A stretch of DNA of 64,000 nt, taken from positions 54,919,936-54,983,935 of the forward strand of contig CM077016.1 of NCBI GenBank assembly GCA_039090855.1. Direction: 5' to 3'. Shown here piece by piece: positions 44,633 through 55,950 of this stretch; position 1 is the stretch's first letter; the number at the start of each line of letters is the position of its first letter. This DNA comes from Macrothele yani (lineage: Eukaryota > Arthropoda > Arachnida > Araneae > Macrothelidae). A program made the translations under genes and the position numbers. Under the pieces are notes generated by a model. It saw only the letters and a list, made by a program, of their open reading frames with translations. It ran no database searches and was not told where the DNA came from.

Positions 44633-44878
44633 CAGGGCCGTAGCCAGAAAGAATTTTCGGGGAGGGTTTCTGAATTTGAAAATAAATTTTCACCGTACGC
44701 GTTATACATATGTTAATTTTTTTTTCTATGTCACATTTTACTTGCATCTAAACTTCTTCTATTTTATACTGACTTATACAGTATTCTATACTACTTAAAC
44801 AAGTATATACCCTCTCTTTCAGTACGGCATTTCGGGAAGGATTTAAACCCCAAGAACCCCTACCTGGTTACGGTCCTG
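44633..44878. mobile_element. hAT-2, short non-autonomous hAT
   Basis: Ends CAGGGCCGTAGCCA and CAGGACCGTAACCA (12 of 14 identical, inverted). Flanks GTTCATAC at 44625-44632 and ATTCATAC at 44879-44886 fit an 8-bp hAT duplication with one change. It is 246 bp with no coding. Confidence 0.78.
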
Positions 44879-44886
44879 ATTCATAC

Positions 44887-45803
44887 CAGGGACGTCGCTA
44901 AGGGTGCACAAGGGTGGGCTTGAACCCACCCTGCCGCCCACCCATTTCAAAATGTACCATTTTTAATATATTTAACTATAAACTTGACTCGCCAAGTAAT
45001 AATAAGTCTTGTCTTTTATTTCGTGCAGCTCTTCGTATTTTCGCCTAGGAAGTGCGTTGTTTACTTCTCCGTAGAAAGGTTATCAAAATAGCATCCGTAG
45101 GACCATGCAAATTCAGTTGCCTTCCACTCTTCCAATTCCTTAGGTGCATAGGAATTAAATGAGGGGGTCTCTACTAATTGCTCTGCTGTTTGTTTTCTTT
45201 GCAAAATAGGGGATTTCAAATAGGGTATTTCAGTGTGTAGTCTAAAGATTACAGTAACGCTCTTATTGTTAAGACTGTCCCGGAACAGTGAAAGTAGAGG
45301 AAGTGCCTGACGACTGCTTTGTAGGAGAGGAGTGCAAGGCAAAGTCGCTGGCTTGAAGGAAGAAAGGAAATGTTAAGGAGAGGGGTGGGGAGGTATTGTG
45401 TCTGCGTGGCACTACTTAAAATTTGGTTTAGATAAACAAGGACGACATTTTCCTTTAAATAAAACTTGTCCAAGTACAGTACCATTTTCGTAAGCAAAAA
45501 ATGCTAAATTTTGGAAAGCAATTAAATAATGCATTCAGAGCAAGTAAAAAGTTGAAGGCGACGTTCTACTAGCACTTGTATCTTACACCAGTGGCGTAAC
45601 TAGTCAGATGTGTGTATGTGTGTGTGGGTAGGTGGAGGGGGTGGGAAATGCACGAATTCCTTTGTAAGGCGGTAGTGCAAAAGCATTAAAAAATTGTTCC
45701 TTTCAGTAGTTCGTAAAAACAGTTTCTATCAAACTTGCCTCACCCAAAATAATGCCCGACCACCCATCGCCCATCCTGATTTCGAAGTCTAGCGACGTCC
45801 ATG
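44887..45803. mobile_element. hAT-3, adjacent non-autonomous hAT
   Basis: Ends CAGGGACGTCGCTA and CATGGACGTCGCTA, with perfect flanks ATTCATAC at 44879-44886 and 45804-45811. It sits directly beside hAT-2, using the same target. It is 917 bp; frames inside show no transposase motif. Confidence 0.82.
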
Positions 45804-45991
45804 ATTCATACCAATGTGGAGGTGTTCAAATCAGTACAGTTTAAAAGTCTGTAATATCCGTGAAATGCTTTATATCGAAATACCATGTAACATAGATATA
45901 AAAATTCCAGGTTTATGTTAATTTAGATTTATCGATATAATTGTTTTACATGTAGCATATTCAAATGACGTCATCACATCCTGTTTTACAA

Positions 45992-46197
45992 TTTTTTTTT
46001 TTTTTTTGATTGGAGGTTTAACGACCACCGTGAGCAACTCAATGGGCTATAAGCAGTCGCCCGTCCCTAATTTAGGGTCACTGGTTCCAGGGAAGGGAGA
46101 GAGCCAGTGCCGTAAGACAAACACAACATCCATGCCTCACCGGGATTCGAACCCGGACCCCGTTCGGACGAGTGATCAGAGGCCATCGCTTAGACCA
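45992..46197 (-). repeat. SINE-A, 5'-truncated
   Basis: Body and B box are complete, but the copy stops in the head (GCTTAGACCA), about 25 bases short of the usual 5' end. No clear target duplication. Confidence 0.85.
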
Positions 46198-46934
46198 AAT
46201 CGCAATACGTTTTATGATCTAACCAAAAAATACATATCCTGAAAACTTGTCCCCATTGTCAAAAAGTAGTTCCAACGTTCCTGTGTCCTACAGTATATTC
46301 TGAATATAAATAAATCTGAGAACCCTAGGAATGAAATTCGACAATTTAGAGGTCCACTGCCTTACGGAAGTAAAGCCTTGTTTAACGGAAGTTAATTTTT
46401 TTTATTTATTGTTTTTACCTAACATTTCCTATACAACACGCTATATCTTCAATGGAAAACAAAACAAGGATGATGACCTTCCTCCTATTTTGTTTCTTCT
46501 TTCCGAAAGGGAGAGAGAGAGAAAGAGCGTGCTGGACAGACAATCTTGCTTCAGTTGCGTGGAAATTTATTATCTCGTGATCCTTGAGACAGATTCTGCC
46601 CGCCAAAGGTCGACTGTAGGAGGTCAATGGCGTCATCCCCACTTGGTATCAAATTTCTTCCGTTCGCGGTTGTCCCACGTTCTCTTGCAGAGCTTCGTGA
46701 GAGAAATTTAGCACGAAAATATAAAAAGCTTCTTGCTTAACAAGTCTCCTGAATTTATGGGTAATAAATAATCATCGAATTTCTTTTTTCTTTTTGAATT
46801 CTGCTGTGGAACTAGTTTTTTTACTGGATAATTTGTTTTATCTTAGTGTGTGTGTGGGGGGGGGGGGGGCTGTTTCCACGAATGTTTAGACTACTGCGCT
46901 CCAGCTTCTATACAGTTGCTGGTCAAGGTTGTTA
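46198..46934. other. No recognisable feature
   Basis: Non-coding; short GA repeat near 46507 and GT/G run near 46850-46869. Confidence 0.4.
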
Positions 46935-47145
46935 GCCGCCTCGGAGGCGTAGTGGTCCAAGCGCTGGTTTCTGACCATTCCACCGAGACTAGTCCGGGTT
47001 CGAATCCCGGTGAGGCATGGGTGTTGTGTTTGTCTAGCGGTACTGGCTTTCTCCCTTCCTTGGAACGAGTTAAGGGGTCCTAAATTAAAGACGGGCGACT
47101 GCTTATAGCCCATGGAATTACTCACCGTGGTCGTTAAACCCACAA
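46935..47145 (+). repeat. SINE-A, diverged copy
   Basis: Starts GCCGCCTCGGAGGCGTAGTG with an intact B box (GGGTTCGAATCCCGG). The body has several changes. CAAGGTT occurs on both sides (46924 and near 47152) as a possible short duplication. Confidence 0.82.
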
Positions 47146-47814
47146 ACCAACCAAGGTTCACTCTAAAAAATAAGGGGTATGAATTCACGGTATGAGGAAA
47201 GAATGCCCACGGAAAAAACGCCCACGGAAAAATCGCCCACGGAAAAATCGCCCACAGATAAAATGCTCACGGGAAAAATATGTGATCGACTGATAAGTTT
47301 ATATGTCTGTTATAAACGGTGTTCGGACAACTGGTCACAGACTGCTGGCCAAAAAACCGTTAGGGGTCATATAAAAATTGCGGTTTCTTGGCCACCTCAC
47401 CTACATAACGAAAATGGGTGTAGGAGAACTGGCCACAAAAGTTCAAGGGTGGGGGGGGTGTAAGTATTATCGATTTTTGGCCTACATCGAGAATTGAATT
47501 AGGAACTCCAAACAAATTTCGAGAAAACGTTCTATGTAAGCCAAGCGAGAATTACAGCATAATTCATGTATGTTCGGAAAAGGACCCTAAGGTGGGATTT
47601 TTTAATAACGCTGCACTTTTACGTAGGTACTAAATATTTACATAACATGTCAAGTTTGCAATATTTTTCTTTTACTTAATTCACAGGCGAAGAAAAAAGT
47701 GTTGAATAGGCTTAGGCCTACGGCCTATTAATTAATGTATGGATTGAATGTATGGTGCATAAGTAGAAGCGCAATATTATTGACAATTAATACAGACATT
47801 TGACGTGGAATAGG

Positions 47815-47895
47815 AATAGCTGTGGTGCAGTGGAAGCATATCCGGCGCGTAACTGGAAGACCCTGAGTTCGATTCCTGGTGGCGGCCACTGAGAA
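47815..47895 (+). repeat. tRNA-like head (SINE-D) inside FB1
   Basis: GCTGTGGTGCAGTGGAAGC followed by GAGTTCGATTCCTGGTGGC looks like A and B boxes of a tRNA-derived sequence. It is too irregular for a tRNA gene. Only this copy is seen in the window. Confidence 0.45.
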
Positions 47896-48070
47896 TTTTT
47901 CCGTGACTCACTTATAAACGTGGAAAGAGCGATGACTTCTGTTTGATTATTGACAATACTTGTTATGTAAATTTTACGAATATGGGAATGACGGAACGAA
48001 AACTTTTAGGAGGGCCTAAACGTTAGTCCTAATATTATTTTCTGCCTGAGTAATACCGCAATATTAATAA

Positions 48071-48955
48071 TTTGATGTGTTACGTAAACGTTATGAATAT
48101 AACATCGTTAGAATAAAAACTGTTAAATAGGCCAAGGCCTAGGACTTATGACTTAAGGGCCGCGGGTGGCCTAGTGAAGAACCAAATAAGATTGTTAACT
48201 TTCAACTTACTACTGTAGAGTAGCTACTTTCTTAAAAAATTCCAGTTCGGCTTTACTGTAATAAATTTGTGACTATTCTTATTTTTTAAAGTAAGGTCTT
48301 AATTTTTATAAAACTATGCATGTTTGTTATTTAACTATATCAATTAAAAGGGAAATAATTAAAAGTCAGATTATTTTATTTATAAATACTTTTAAAGTAT
48401 AACGCATTTAATTGTAAAAGCGATTTTCGTAAAAGGCGCAATGTACAGATATAACTTTGTGTAATGTGCTTTCTTACCACTCTTGTCTCTTTTGGAAATC
48501 CTCTTTTGTATACGGCGAGCGGAAGGGGGGGCATCTGTCTTTCGTCAAAGTGGTGCTTTGCAGCTGCAGCTGGAACGTTCGCTAGCGACCGCACCCCAAA
48601 TAACAAGCGATATATTTCATTTAAATTTATCGGTTGGCCACCGGTCGGGGTGTGTCTTCCCCGTGAGTAGTATAATCTCAAGTTACAGGCATACTTCTTT
48701 TCTTCCCAGTGTAAAGAAAAAAATACGCACTCATAGCTTCCTGGGAGTTTTCCAAAGGACAACGAAAACAGTTAATTTCTACATGACGGGTGTAGGAGAA
48801 CTGGCCACCGGAGAACTGGCCACAAAAATTATAAGGGGCCGTATAAAAATAACGTTTTTGACCGCTTCGTGCCCACAACCCCCAGAGGTTGGTAATCGGA
48901 GTCATATATAGTTTCCGTAATTTCGTCTTTTCTTAATTGCGATAATTAATGTAAT
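48071..48955. other. FB1 interior, no recognised gene
   Basis: Overlapping frames on both strands (minus 48376-48762, plus 48483-48911) show no family motif. At 48785-48825 a GGAGAACTGGCCAC unit is repeated twice, echoing the terminal minisatellites. Confidence 0.4.
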
Positions 48956-48959
48956 TCTT

Positions 48960-49700
48960 TATAAGAAATGTTTATGATCTACATCTGAGCAAAAGATTTA
49001 AGGGTTTTCAAACTACAAGTCTGCAAATTATCTGAGCGCATGTGCTGACTCAGGAAACCTGTCGGGGGGGGTTAATATCAAAACTGTAAGATTTGAAAAA
49101 TGTATCGTCCCATCGGGAGATTTTCAGCATTTACAAGCTACAGCTGGACAGATTATTTGAGGGCACGTGCCTACTCAGCAAACCTGGGGGGTGGGGTGGG
49201 GTGGGGTGGTTATATGATAATTGTGAATTATATAGAATTTCTTGTCCGACCCGGAGATTTTCATCATTCACATGCCTTCAGATAATGTGTCGAGTTGTAG
49301 CTGCTAATTGCCGAGAATCTCCCGATCGGACGAGAAATTGTTCATATTTTACACTTTTGGTATTACCCTCCCCCACCCCTCTTCGCCGACAGGTTTCCAG
49401 AGAGTGACATGCGCTAAGAAAATTTGTCGAGTTGCAGTTTCTAAATGCTGAAGATCTCCAGATCGGAAGAGAAATCTTGATATTTTACGATTTTGGTATT
49501 ACCTCCCCCTCCCCCCACCCCGACTAGTTTCCTGAGGCAGCAGATACCCTCAGATAATTCGACGTGTTGTAGCTTGTAAACGCTGGAAATCTCCCGATCG
49601 GACCAGAAATTCTTTATATTTCATATTTTAGATTTTAAGCACCCCCTCCCCAGACAAATTCCCTGGGTTTGCACATACTCGCAGACAATTTTTTTATTTG
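48960..49700. repeat. Five ~150-bp units, two inverted against three, inside FB1
   Basis: A unit containing AATCTCCCGATCGGACGAGA, a C-run and AGGTTTCCTGAGT recurs. Two copies are on one strand (48960-49265) and about three on the other (49265-49700), so the block is an imperfect palindrome centred near 49268. Another unit, split by a SINE-A, lies at 50820-51165. Confidence 0.65.
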
Positions 49701-50280
49701 TAGTTTCTAGAAAAATATTGTACAGCAGTTGGCTTGAAGACAACGGTGAATCATTAGTATGTTTTTAAATAACTGTTGCATAAGACTACCACGGCTTTCA
49801 GGCCAACTCCATACAACCTCTACAGTCCATCAGTGCAATCCGAACTTTCCTCTCGTATTTGTAAGGTTTGCAGAAAATATTTTACACATCAAATTATTAT
49901 TATTGCGGTATTACTCAGGCAGAAAATAATATTAGTACTAACGTTCAGGCCCTTCTAAAAGTTTTCATTCCGTCATTCCCATATTCGCGTTATGTAGGTG
50001 AGGTGGCCTAGAAACCACAATTTTTACATGACCCCTAAAGGTTTTTTGGCCAGCAGTCTGTGACTAGTTGTCCGAACACCGTTTATAACAGACATAAAAA
50101 CTTATCAGTCAAACACATATTTTTCCCGTGAGCATTTTGTCTGTGGGCGATTTTTCCGTGGGCGTTTTTTCCTACTTTCGAAAAGGGGGCGTTTTTTCCG
50201 TGGGCGTTTTTCCCGTGGGCGATTTTTTCCGTGGGCGTTTTTTCCGTGGGCATTCTTTCATGCAATCGAATTCACAGAAA

Positions 50281-50504
50281 GCCGGTGGCGCAATGGTCTA
50301 AGCGATGGCTTCTGATCATTCGTCCGACAGGGGTCCGGGTTCGAATCCCGGTGAGGTATGGATGTTGTGTTTGTCTTACGGCACTGACTCTCTCCCTTCC
50401 CTGGAGCCAGTTGCCCTAAATTAGGGACGGGCGACTGCTTATAGCCCATCGAGTTGCTCACGGTGGTCGTTAAACCTTCAATAAAAAAAAAAAAAAAAAA
50501 AAAA
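50281..50504 (+). repeat. SINE-A next to FB1
   Basis: Flanked by TCACAGAAA at 50272-50280 and 50505-50513. The first bases of the head are missing (starts GCCGGTGGCG). It inserted just outside FB1, within its flanking duplicate. Confidence 0.9.
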
Positions 50505-50639
50505 TCACAGAAAATTTGTGAAACTAACGTGCAGCAGTCTTTTAACAAAATTTCCGTTTTTAAAAAGTTGGCGTTTCTTTTTTTTTTTACTTACGTATTT
50601 TCAGATTGTCCGTAGCCAGTAATTCCTTTTATTCCAGAA

Positions 50640-50745
50640 AAGTCCGTAAAAACAGTCGCTCATCCGTAATTTGTAAATTAGGAATGGGCGACTGCTTTTA
50701 TACAGCGCCCCTAGCTGCTCACGGTGGTGACACCCCCCCCCCCAA
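50640..50745 (+). repeat. SINE-A 3' fragment
   Basis: Only the body end is recognisable (GGGCGACTGCTTTTAT, GCTCACGGTGGT); heavily diverged. Confidence 0.5.
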
Positions 50746-50857
50746 AAAAAACCATAAAAATGTTTTCTAATCTGCCAAGATGAACATAATTCACTTCCGC
50801 TTTTCAGCATGATTTCGTTGAAGAATTTCTCGTCCGATCGGCAGATTTTTTGCATTT

Positions 50858-51077
50858 TTTTTTTTTTGATCGGAGGTTTAACGACCACCGTGAGCAACTC
50901 AATGGGCTATTAGCAGTCGCCCGTCCCTAATTTAGGGACACTGGTTCCAGGGAAGGGAGAGAGCCAGCGCCGTAAGACAAACACAACATCCATGCCCGAC
51001 CGGGATTCGAACCCGGAACCCCTTACGGACGAATGATCAGAGGCCAGCGCCTTAGACCACTGCGCCACCGGGGCGGC
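50858..51077 (-). repeat. SINE-A inserted in a dispersed FB1-type repeat unit
   Basis: Full copy flanked by TTTTGCATTTT at 50847-50857 and 51078-51088. The interrupted unit matches the repeat at 48960-49700. Confidence 0.92.
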
Positions 51078-51169
51078 TTTTGCATTTTACAAGCTACAAC
51101 TCGAAACATTATTTGAGGGTACGTGCCTACTCAGCAAACCTGTGTGTGTATGAGGGGGGGGGGGGGGCA

Positions 51170-51420
51170 TACCAAAAGTTCATCAAGTTCGTTGTTTGTC
51201 TATTAATGGCGTTGTCTTATGAATTAAGTGTGAGTGAGCTTTTTGAATCCATAAGAAATGTGATATATATTAGTTTAGGTTTGGGGGTAACCCCCGTACA
51301 TTTTAACATTTGTAAAACAAAAAGCAATTTTTATGCAATCCATAAATATTTATGTGATCCGTTTTCCTACACTTGATCGGAAACTTCCTCCGAAGTTACG
51401 TATTATCTACAAATCATCCA
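51170..51420. other. No recognisable feature
   Basis: Spacer before a minisatellite; no motif seen. Confidence 0.35.
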
Positions 51421-51423
51421 TAG

Positions 51424-51490
51424 TGGGCATAGTCCGGTGGGCAAATGTCCGGGTGGGCAAGTGTCCGGTGGGCTTTTGTCCGGACCCCGT
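51424..51490 (+). repeat. Short minisatellite of GTCCGGTGGGC units
   Basis: About four units of 14-16 bp (GTCCGGTGGGCAAAT and variants). The organisation is like the FB1 ends but the unit differs. It abuts the truncated end of Tc1-F, suggesting a foldback-type end inserted or broke there. Confidence 0.7.
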
Positions 51491-51494
51491 CGTC

Positions 51495-52930
51495 CGCAGT
51501 TCATTGATGCCAGAGGGGAGCGGAGACTGTCACGCAGCATTCACAGCGATCGCATAGCCACAGTGCGAAGCATCGGATCGAACTGCAATTTTATGGACGT
51601 AATGAAAGAGATGAATGATACACATGATGGAAAAACCAGAGCTGCAGGGCAATTGCAGAGGGATCTGTGGCACGCATTCCGGTCATCTTCAATAGCGCGT
51701 TGCACAGCCTCGAGAGGCGATACATGCTACAATACGGTCCGGCATGGAAGCGAACAGACGCCTGATGTTGTCCTACGGCAGACTGGCTCACACGTGTTGG
51801 ACGATGTGCTCCCAATCCCGGATAGTGTGACACGGCGACAGCTCGCGTTTGAACTGGTCCAACACATGCTCGATAGGGGACATGTCTGGGGAGCGGGCAG
51901 GCCATGAAAGTGTCTGGACATGACATAGGCACTCCTGGACAACCCGAGCCGTGTAAAGGCGGGCATTATCCTGCTGGTATAGCGCACCTGGAATCCCAGC
52001 TTGGAATGGGAGCGCATGGGGCAGTAGGGATCTCATCCACATACCGCTGGCCCGTCAATGATCCACGTACCACTACTAGAGCTGATCTGCTATCGTAGGC
52101 AATGGTTCCCCAGACCCATAATGCTTGCAGTGGGGGAGGTGTGGCGCTCGATAGAGAGGTTGGGATTGTGCTGTTGACCCGGGGACCTCCACATTCGGAC
52201 ACGATGACCATCTGTCCCCAAAACGAAACTGCAGTCATCGCTAAACACCACACGTCACCAGTCTGTGGCGTTCCACGTCGCTCTGGCCTGGCACCACTGC
52301 ACACGGAGCCGGCGATCTATCGGTGTTAATAGCAGCACACGTAAGAGGCGCTGGGATCGCAGATTCGCTTCCGTGAGGCGTCGGGAAATGGTTCGTGGGT
52401 ACACAGGAGCCGCTACATCTGCCTGTATAGTGGACCGGGGTCCCCGTGGATCCGTTTGTGCCTGGCGCACGATCCGTCAATCTCCTTTACCGGTGGTCCG
52501 TCTGGAGCCGCTCCGCCGTGTGGCAGTGCCGTCACGTGTTCACTGCTCCCAACACAGTCGGACGGTATGGTGAAAACGATCCACGTTGCGGGCCATACGG
52601 CGCGCCGACCAACCTGCTGTTTTCAGCCCGATGATCAGGCCTCTCTCAAAGTCCGGAAGTTGCGTAAATTGACGTCTCTGGCGTCTTCCCGGCATTTTTG
52701 TCACTCTGTACTCTTGCTCGCGTCGGCCGGTGCTTTTCGCTTTCACGGGGCATCGACTACACGCCGGTTTATAAGGCTGCCGGCTCGTGCTTGCAGCGCC
52801 ACCATAGGGTGTGCGGTCATGCGCACTCGCACCGAACGTGGATCATTTGCACACCCTTCTAGCTATTTGCAAAGTTTAACGGTAGTAGCATGTTTTCTTC
52901 TTGGTGCGCGAATTTCATTGTCCGTGAGTG
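51495..52930 (-). mobile_element. Tc1-F, left end truncated
   Basis: The right terminus reads CACTCACGGACAATGAAATT on the minus strand, followed inward by CACCAAGAAGAAAAC, with TA at 52931-52932. No matching left terminus is found: the element merges into the GTCCGG minisatellite near 51495. Confidence 0.8.
51660..52701 (-). pseudogene. Tc1-F transposase, multiply frameshifted
   Basis: Start MPGRRQRRQFTQLPDFERGL near 52700, then a helix-turn-helix (LKTAGWSARRMARNVDRF), TISRRLTEANLRSQRLLRVL and pieces of the first catalytic region. It reads GALYQQDNARLYTARVVQEC (second Asp) near 51985 and SPDMSPIEHVLDQFKREL (Glu) near 51870. The second Asp to Glu spacing counts 32, as in Tc1-E. Frame changes are frequent. 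Confidence 0.8.
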
Positions 52931-53578
52931 TATATATCAATTACATATGGAAATGTATTGCTAAAAGACACTGCAAGAAATTTTTATTGTATTTTCCGGA
53001 GATGAAAAGAAAAAGATAAACTTAGCAATATTTTTATGTTTTACATGATAAAGCGGAATTATACGCGTGTGTGCCCGCGGAACGGAAGGGGGCGGCTCGT
53101 GTCAAGATGCGCCGGAGGCCTCGGCGGTTCTTAAAACGTCCCTGTTGACAGATTTACATTATGGCTTTCTCGGAAGCTATCAGCTATCAAAATAATTTTT
53201 GAAAATTTCACGGAAAAGTTCGTTCACGGACAGGCAGTATTGATTGGAAAACAAAGTAAATACATGAACACTTTTTTTTTTTTTTTTTTTTTTGCAAAAC
53301 AGAGGAAAAAGCTGGGTACCAGGTCAAACAGTAGCACAATTAATGGAAAATATTTGAAGAAAAAAATTTCTTTGCTAAGGAACAAATTAAAAGAAACACA
53401 CACACACAAAGAAAATCCGGGGCAGCATTGGAATAAATTCCTAGGAAGGCCAAGTTCTCGCCGTGACTGAAAAAGCTGCGGTGATTGTATCTCTGTACGT
53501 TTTGTTTTGATAAGGAAACTTATTACAACACAAAAGAAGATCTGCAAGCAGAAGTTTAAACTTTTTAGTATTGTGCGT
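52931..53578. other. No recognisable feature
   Basis: Non-coding with a T run at 53272-53293 and a CA run near 53396. The minus-strand 186-codon frame overlapping 53224-53784 is made of low-complexity and FB2 sequence. Confidence 0.4.
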
Positions 53579-53585
53579 GTTTTGC

Positions 53586-54918
53586 GGATGTAGGTAAAAA
53601 TACCCCCGGGAAAAAAATACCCCAGGAGAAAATACCCCTGAAAACTGAAAAGCGGAAAAAATGCCCCCGGAAGAAATACCCCCAGAACAAACGGTTCACT
53701 GTAAACTGCCACACAGGAACACTGACGTGTGGCAGTGTTCCGGTGTGGCAATTTACTGACAACCCTGCCACACATCTTCAGCAACTTGGCTACAAAAGTT
53801 CAAGGGGGGGGGGGGCTATAAAGATTGCTGTTTCTGGGCCTATATTGAGAAATGAATTGGGAACTCCAAACAAATTTTGCGAAAACGTTCCATGTAAGCC
53901 AAGCGAGAATTGTACTTTAATTTGAAGAAATAAATTGCCGAGGATCCGAGATACACTTGGTGGGGGGGGGGGGGGTAGCTCTACCCTGAACTTCCGTAAC
54001 ATTATATTCTGGGCCGCTGGAGTGTGCCAATGTATCCAGAAAGTTCCCCTTGAAGTGTCCGCGAAGTCCATGAGCTGGGGGCTTTCCCCCAAAATGTTAA
54101 AATGGATGTAGAGCTGTGAACATGAGTACCATGCTTTATATAATGATTCTGTACACGACCACGAATTTTCAGGAGGGTGGGGGGAACTATTCAGGGATAA
54201 CATCGAGGATACACTGACCGACTCTAGAGGTTCAGAATATAAAATTACGGAAGTTGGGGGTAGAGCCCTCCAAACCAAGCACCTCGTATCCCTTTCACAG
54301 GCTTCACCAAATTTCTGGGGGAGGGGGAGGGCATACATAGTTTGCCATTAAACACAACATGAAGCATAGGAAATTGAGAGCAAATCCCTTACCTTTGAAC
54401 ACTTGTCTGCGCTCTTAGAAACTAGGGGAGGGTGAATTCACCCCACCCTCCTGAAAATTCGTGGTCGTGTACAGAATCATTATGTAAAGCATGGTTCTAA
54501 TGTTTACAGCTCTACGTTCATTTTAACAGCACCCCCTCCCCCTCCAACCAAGTGTACCTCGGAATCCACGGCAATTTATTTCTTCAAATTAAAGTACAAT
54601 TCTCGCTTGGCTTACATGGAACGTTTGCGCAAAATTCGTTTAGAGTTCCCAATTCAATTCTCAATATAGGTCCAGAAACGGCAATCTTTATAGACTCCCC
54701 CCCCTTGAACTTTTGTAGCCAAGTTGCTGAAGATGTGTGGCAGGGTTGCCGGTAAATTGCCACACCGGAACACTGCCGTACATCAGTGTTCCTGTGTGGC
54801 AGTTTACACAGTGAACCATTTGTCCATTTGTTCTGAGGGTATTTCTTCCGGGGGTATTTTTTCCGCTTTTCAGTTTTCAGGGGTATTTTCTCCGCGGGTA
54901 TTTTTTACCGTTTACCGC
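53586..54918. mobile_element. FB2, foldback element, inverted almost throughout
   Basis: Flanked by GTTTTGC at 53579-53585 and 54919-54925. The ends carry AATACCCCCGG-type short repeats (53592-53690; 54836-54910). Next come an inverted pair with GTGTTCCTGTGTGGCAG, then a ~145-bp module (CAAATTTTGCGAAAACGTTC, CCAAGCGAGAATT), then CACGAATTTTCAGGAGGGTG against its complement. The centre is near 54,311. No coding sequence is credible. Confidence 0.78.
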
Positions 54919-54925
54919 GTTTTGC

Positions 54926-55552
54926 AAGTGCTGAACAGCCCGATGAAAATTAAACCTCAAGGAGCTAGTTTTAATTGAAATTTAGCAGGAATTTTACTGT
55001 TAGTGCGATTCAGTTTCGGGGATTACGGTCTGTACCTAGCGGAACGGGACTCATTTTCTGCTGAGATGGTTCTGAATTTCCCTGCTTTCGCGGCGTCACA
55101 CAAAGAACTTCTACAGCCAAGAGACAACTGCCAAATATCAGTTTATTTGTAAACACTTTCAAGCACGGAAATATAAATGTTTACAATCTTCTGCTGCCTT
55201 TCATTCGTCAGCACATTCACGTTTATACATTAACCTTAATTGAGGATCATGATTTTGTTTTTGTTGTCTTCAAAAAAAAAAAAAAAAAAAAAAATTGTGC
55301 CAGGTTTTATTGGGTTTTTTTGTATTAAAAAAAGAATTGTATCAGGTTTTATTAGAATGTGCACACGCGAGGTTAGTATACTCTGCGTTAAAATCATCTC
55401 GAAAGAATATATTCGCTGCCTAAGAAGTGGGTCGAATGTGACTGAGGCGAGTTAATGTGCGTATCATAAAGCTTTGTTATTCAAAGTGGTAATTTAGGAC
55501 AGGAATGATTGACACGAATTACCTGATTAATGTAGTGGGTTTTAGAAAGGGA
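54926..55552. other. No recognisable feature
   Basis: AT-rich spacer with an A run at 55271-55293. Confidence 0.4.
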
Positions 55553-55835
55553 ATGTCTGACCCCAGGTCTTAAACAACCCTTAGAAGTAGAAAGCTAGGA
55601 GATTTGAGGATGAACGAAAGAAAAGAAAGTCACACGGAAGCGAGGTAGAAAGGGGGCAGGAAGACGATCTTATTTATAACCGGGAGGCTAGTGCCCGGGG
55701 TACGACGGCTTAACGTGGCCATTCACGCACGGCGGATAGTTAGTGGTTCGAACCTCCTTGAGATCGGTCCTGAAACTTTCCCGTGACAGTCACGAACGTT
55801 GAGTTGACCACTGGGCCGTCCGCGCTCCTAAAAGG
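55553..55835 (-). repeat. SINE-B2 copy 2, minus strand
   Basis: Minus-strand counterpart of 895-1204: GGACGGCCCAGTGGTCAACT head, a damaged B box (GGTTCGAAC), then the shared GTGCGTGAATGGCCACGTTA and AGGGTTGTTTAAGACCTGG blocks. Confidence 0.65.
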
Positions 55836-55950
55836 GCTGTGACACTGTCGAAGAACCTACAAAACCAGAGTGGAAATATGTGATTCAGTTGTTTGCTCCA
55901 TAGCAGAAAGTTCGTGGTCAGTCTGCGACAGATCATTGTGCCACAAAATA

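Larger units (their letters stand above)
47189..50267. mobile_element. FB1, foldback element with minisatellite ends
   Basis: An 8-bp duplication GAATTCAC flanks it at 47181-47188 and 50268-50275. The ends are long inverted repeats that open with tandem 14-15-bp units like CGCCCACGGAAAAA (47205-47275; 50115-50255). Unique inverted sequence follows (47280-47405 with 49990-50110; 47965-48065 with 49875-49975). The left side has about 545 extra bases, including a module shared with FB2 and SINE-D. No transposase is seen. Drosophila foldback/Galileo elements also have long ends made of tandem repeats. Confidence 0.75.

Noticed and set aside
47205..47275. CRISPR-like array of short repeats
   Set aside because: Units are contiguous 14-15-bp tandem repeats without spacers, in a eukaryotic foldback element.
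52456..53019. 187-codon plus-strand open frame
   Set aside because: It is antisense to the Tc1-F transposase N-terminus and runs into the terminal repeat.
53224..53784. 186-codon minus-strand open frame
   Set aside because: It crosses a T run coding poly-Lys and Phe-rich stretches and the FB2 terminal minisatellite; no protein motif.
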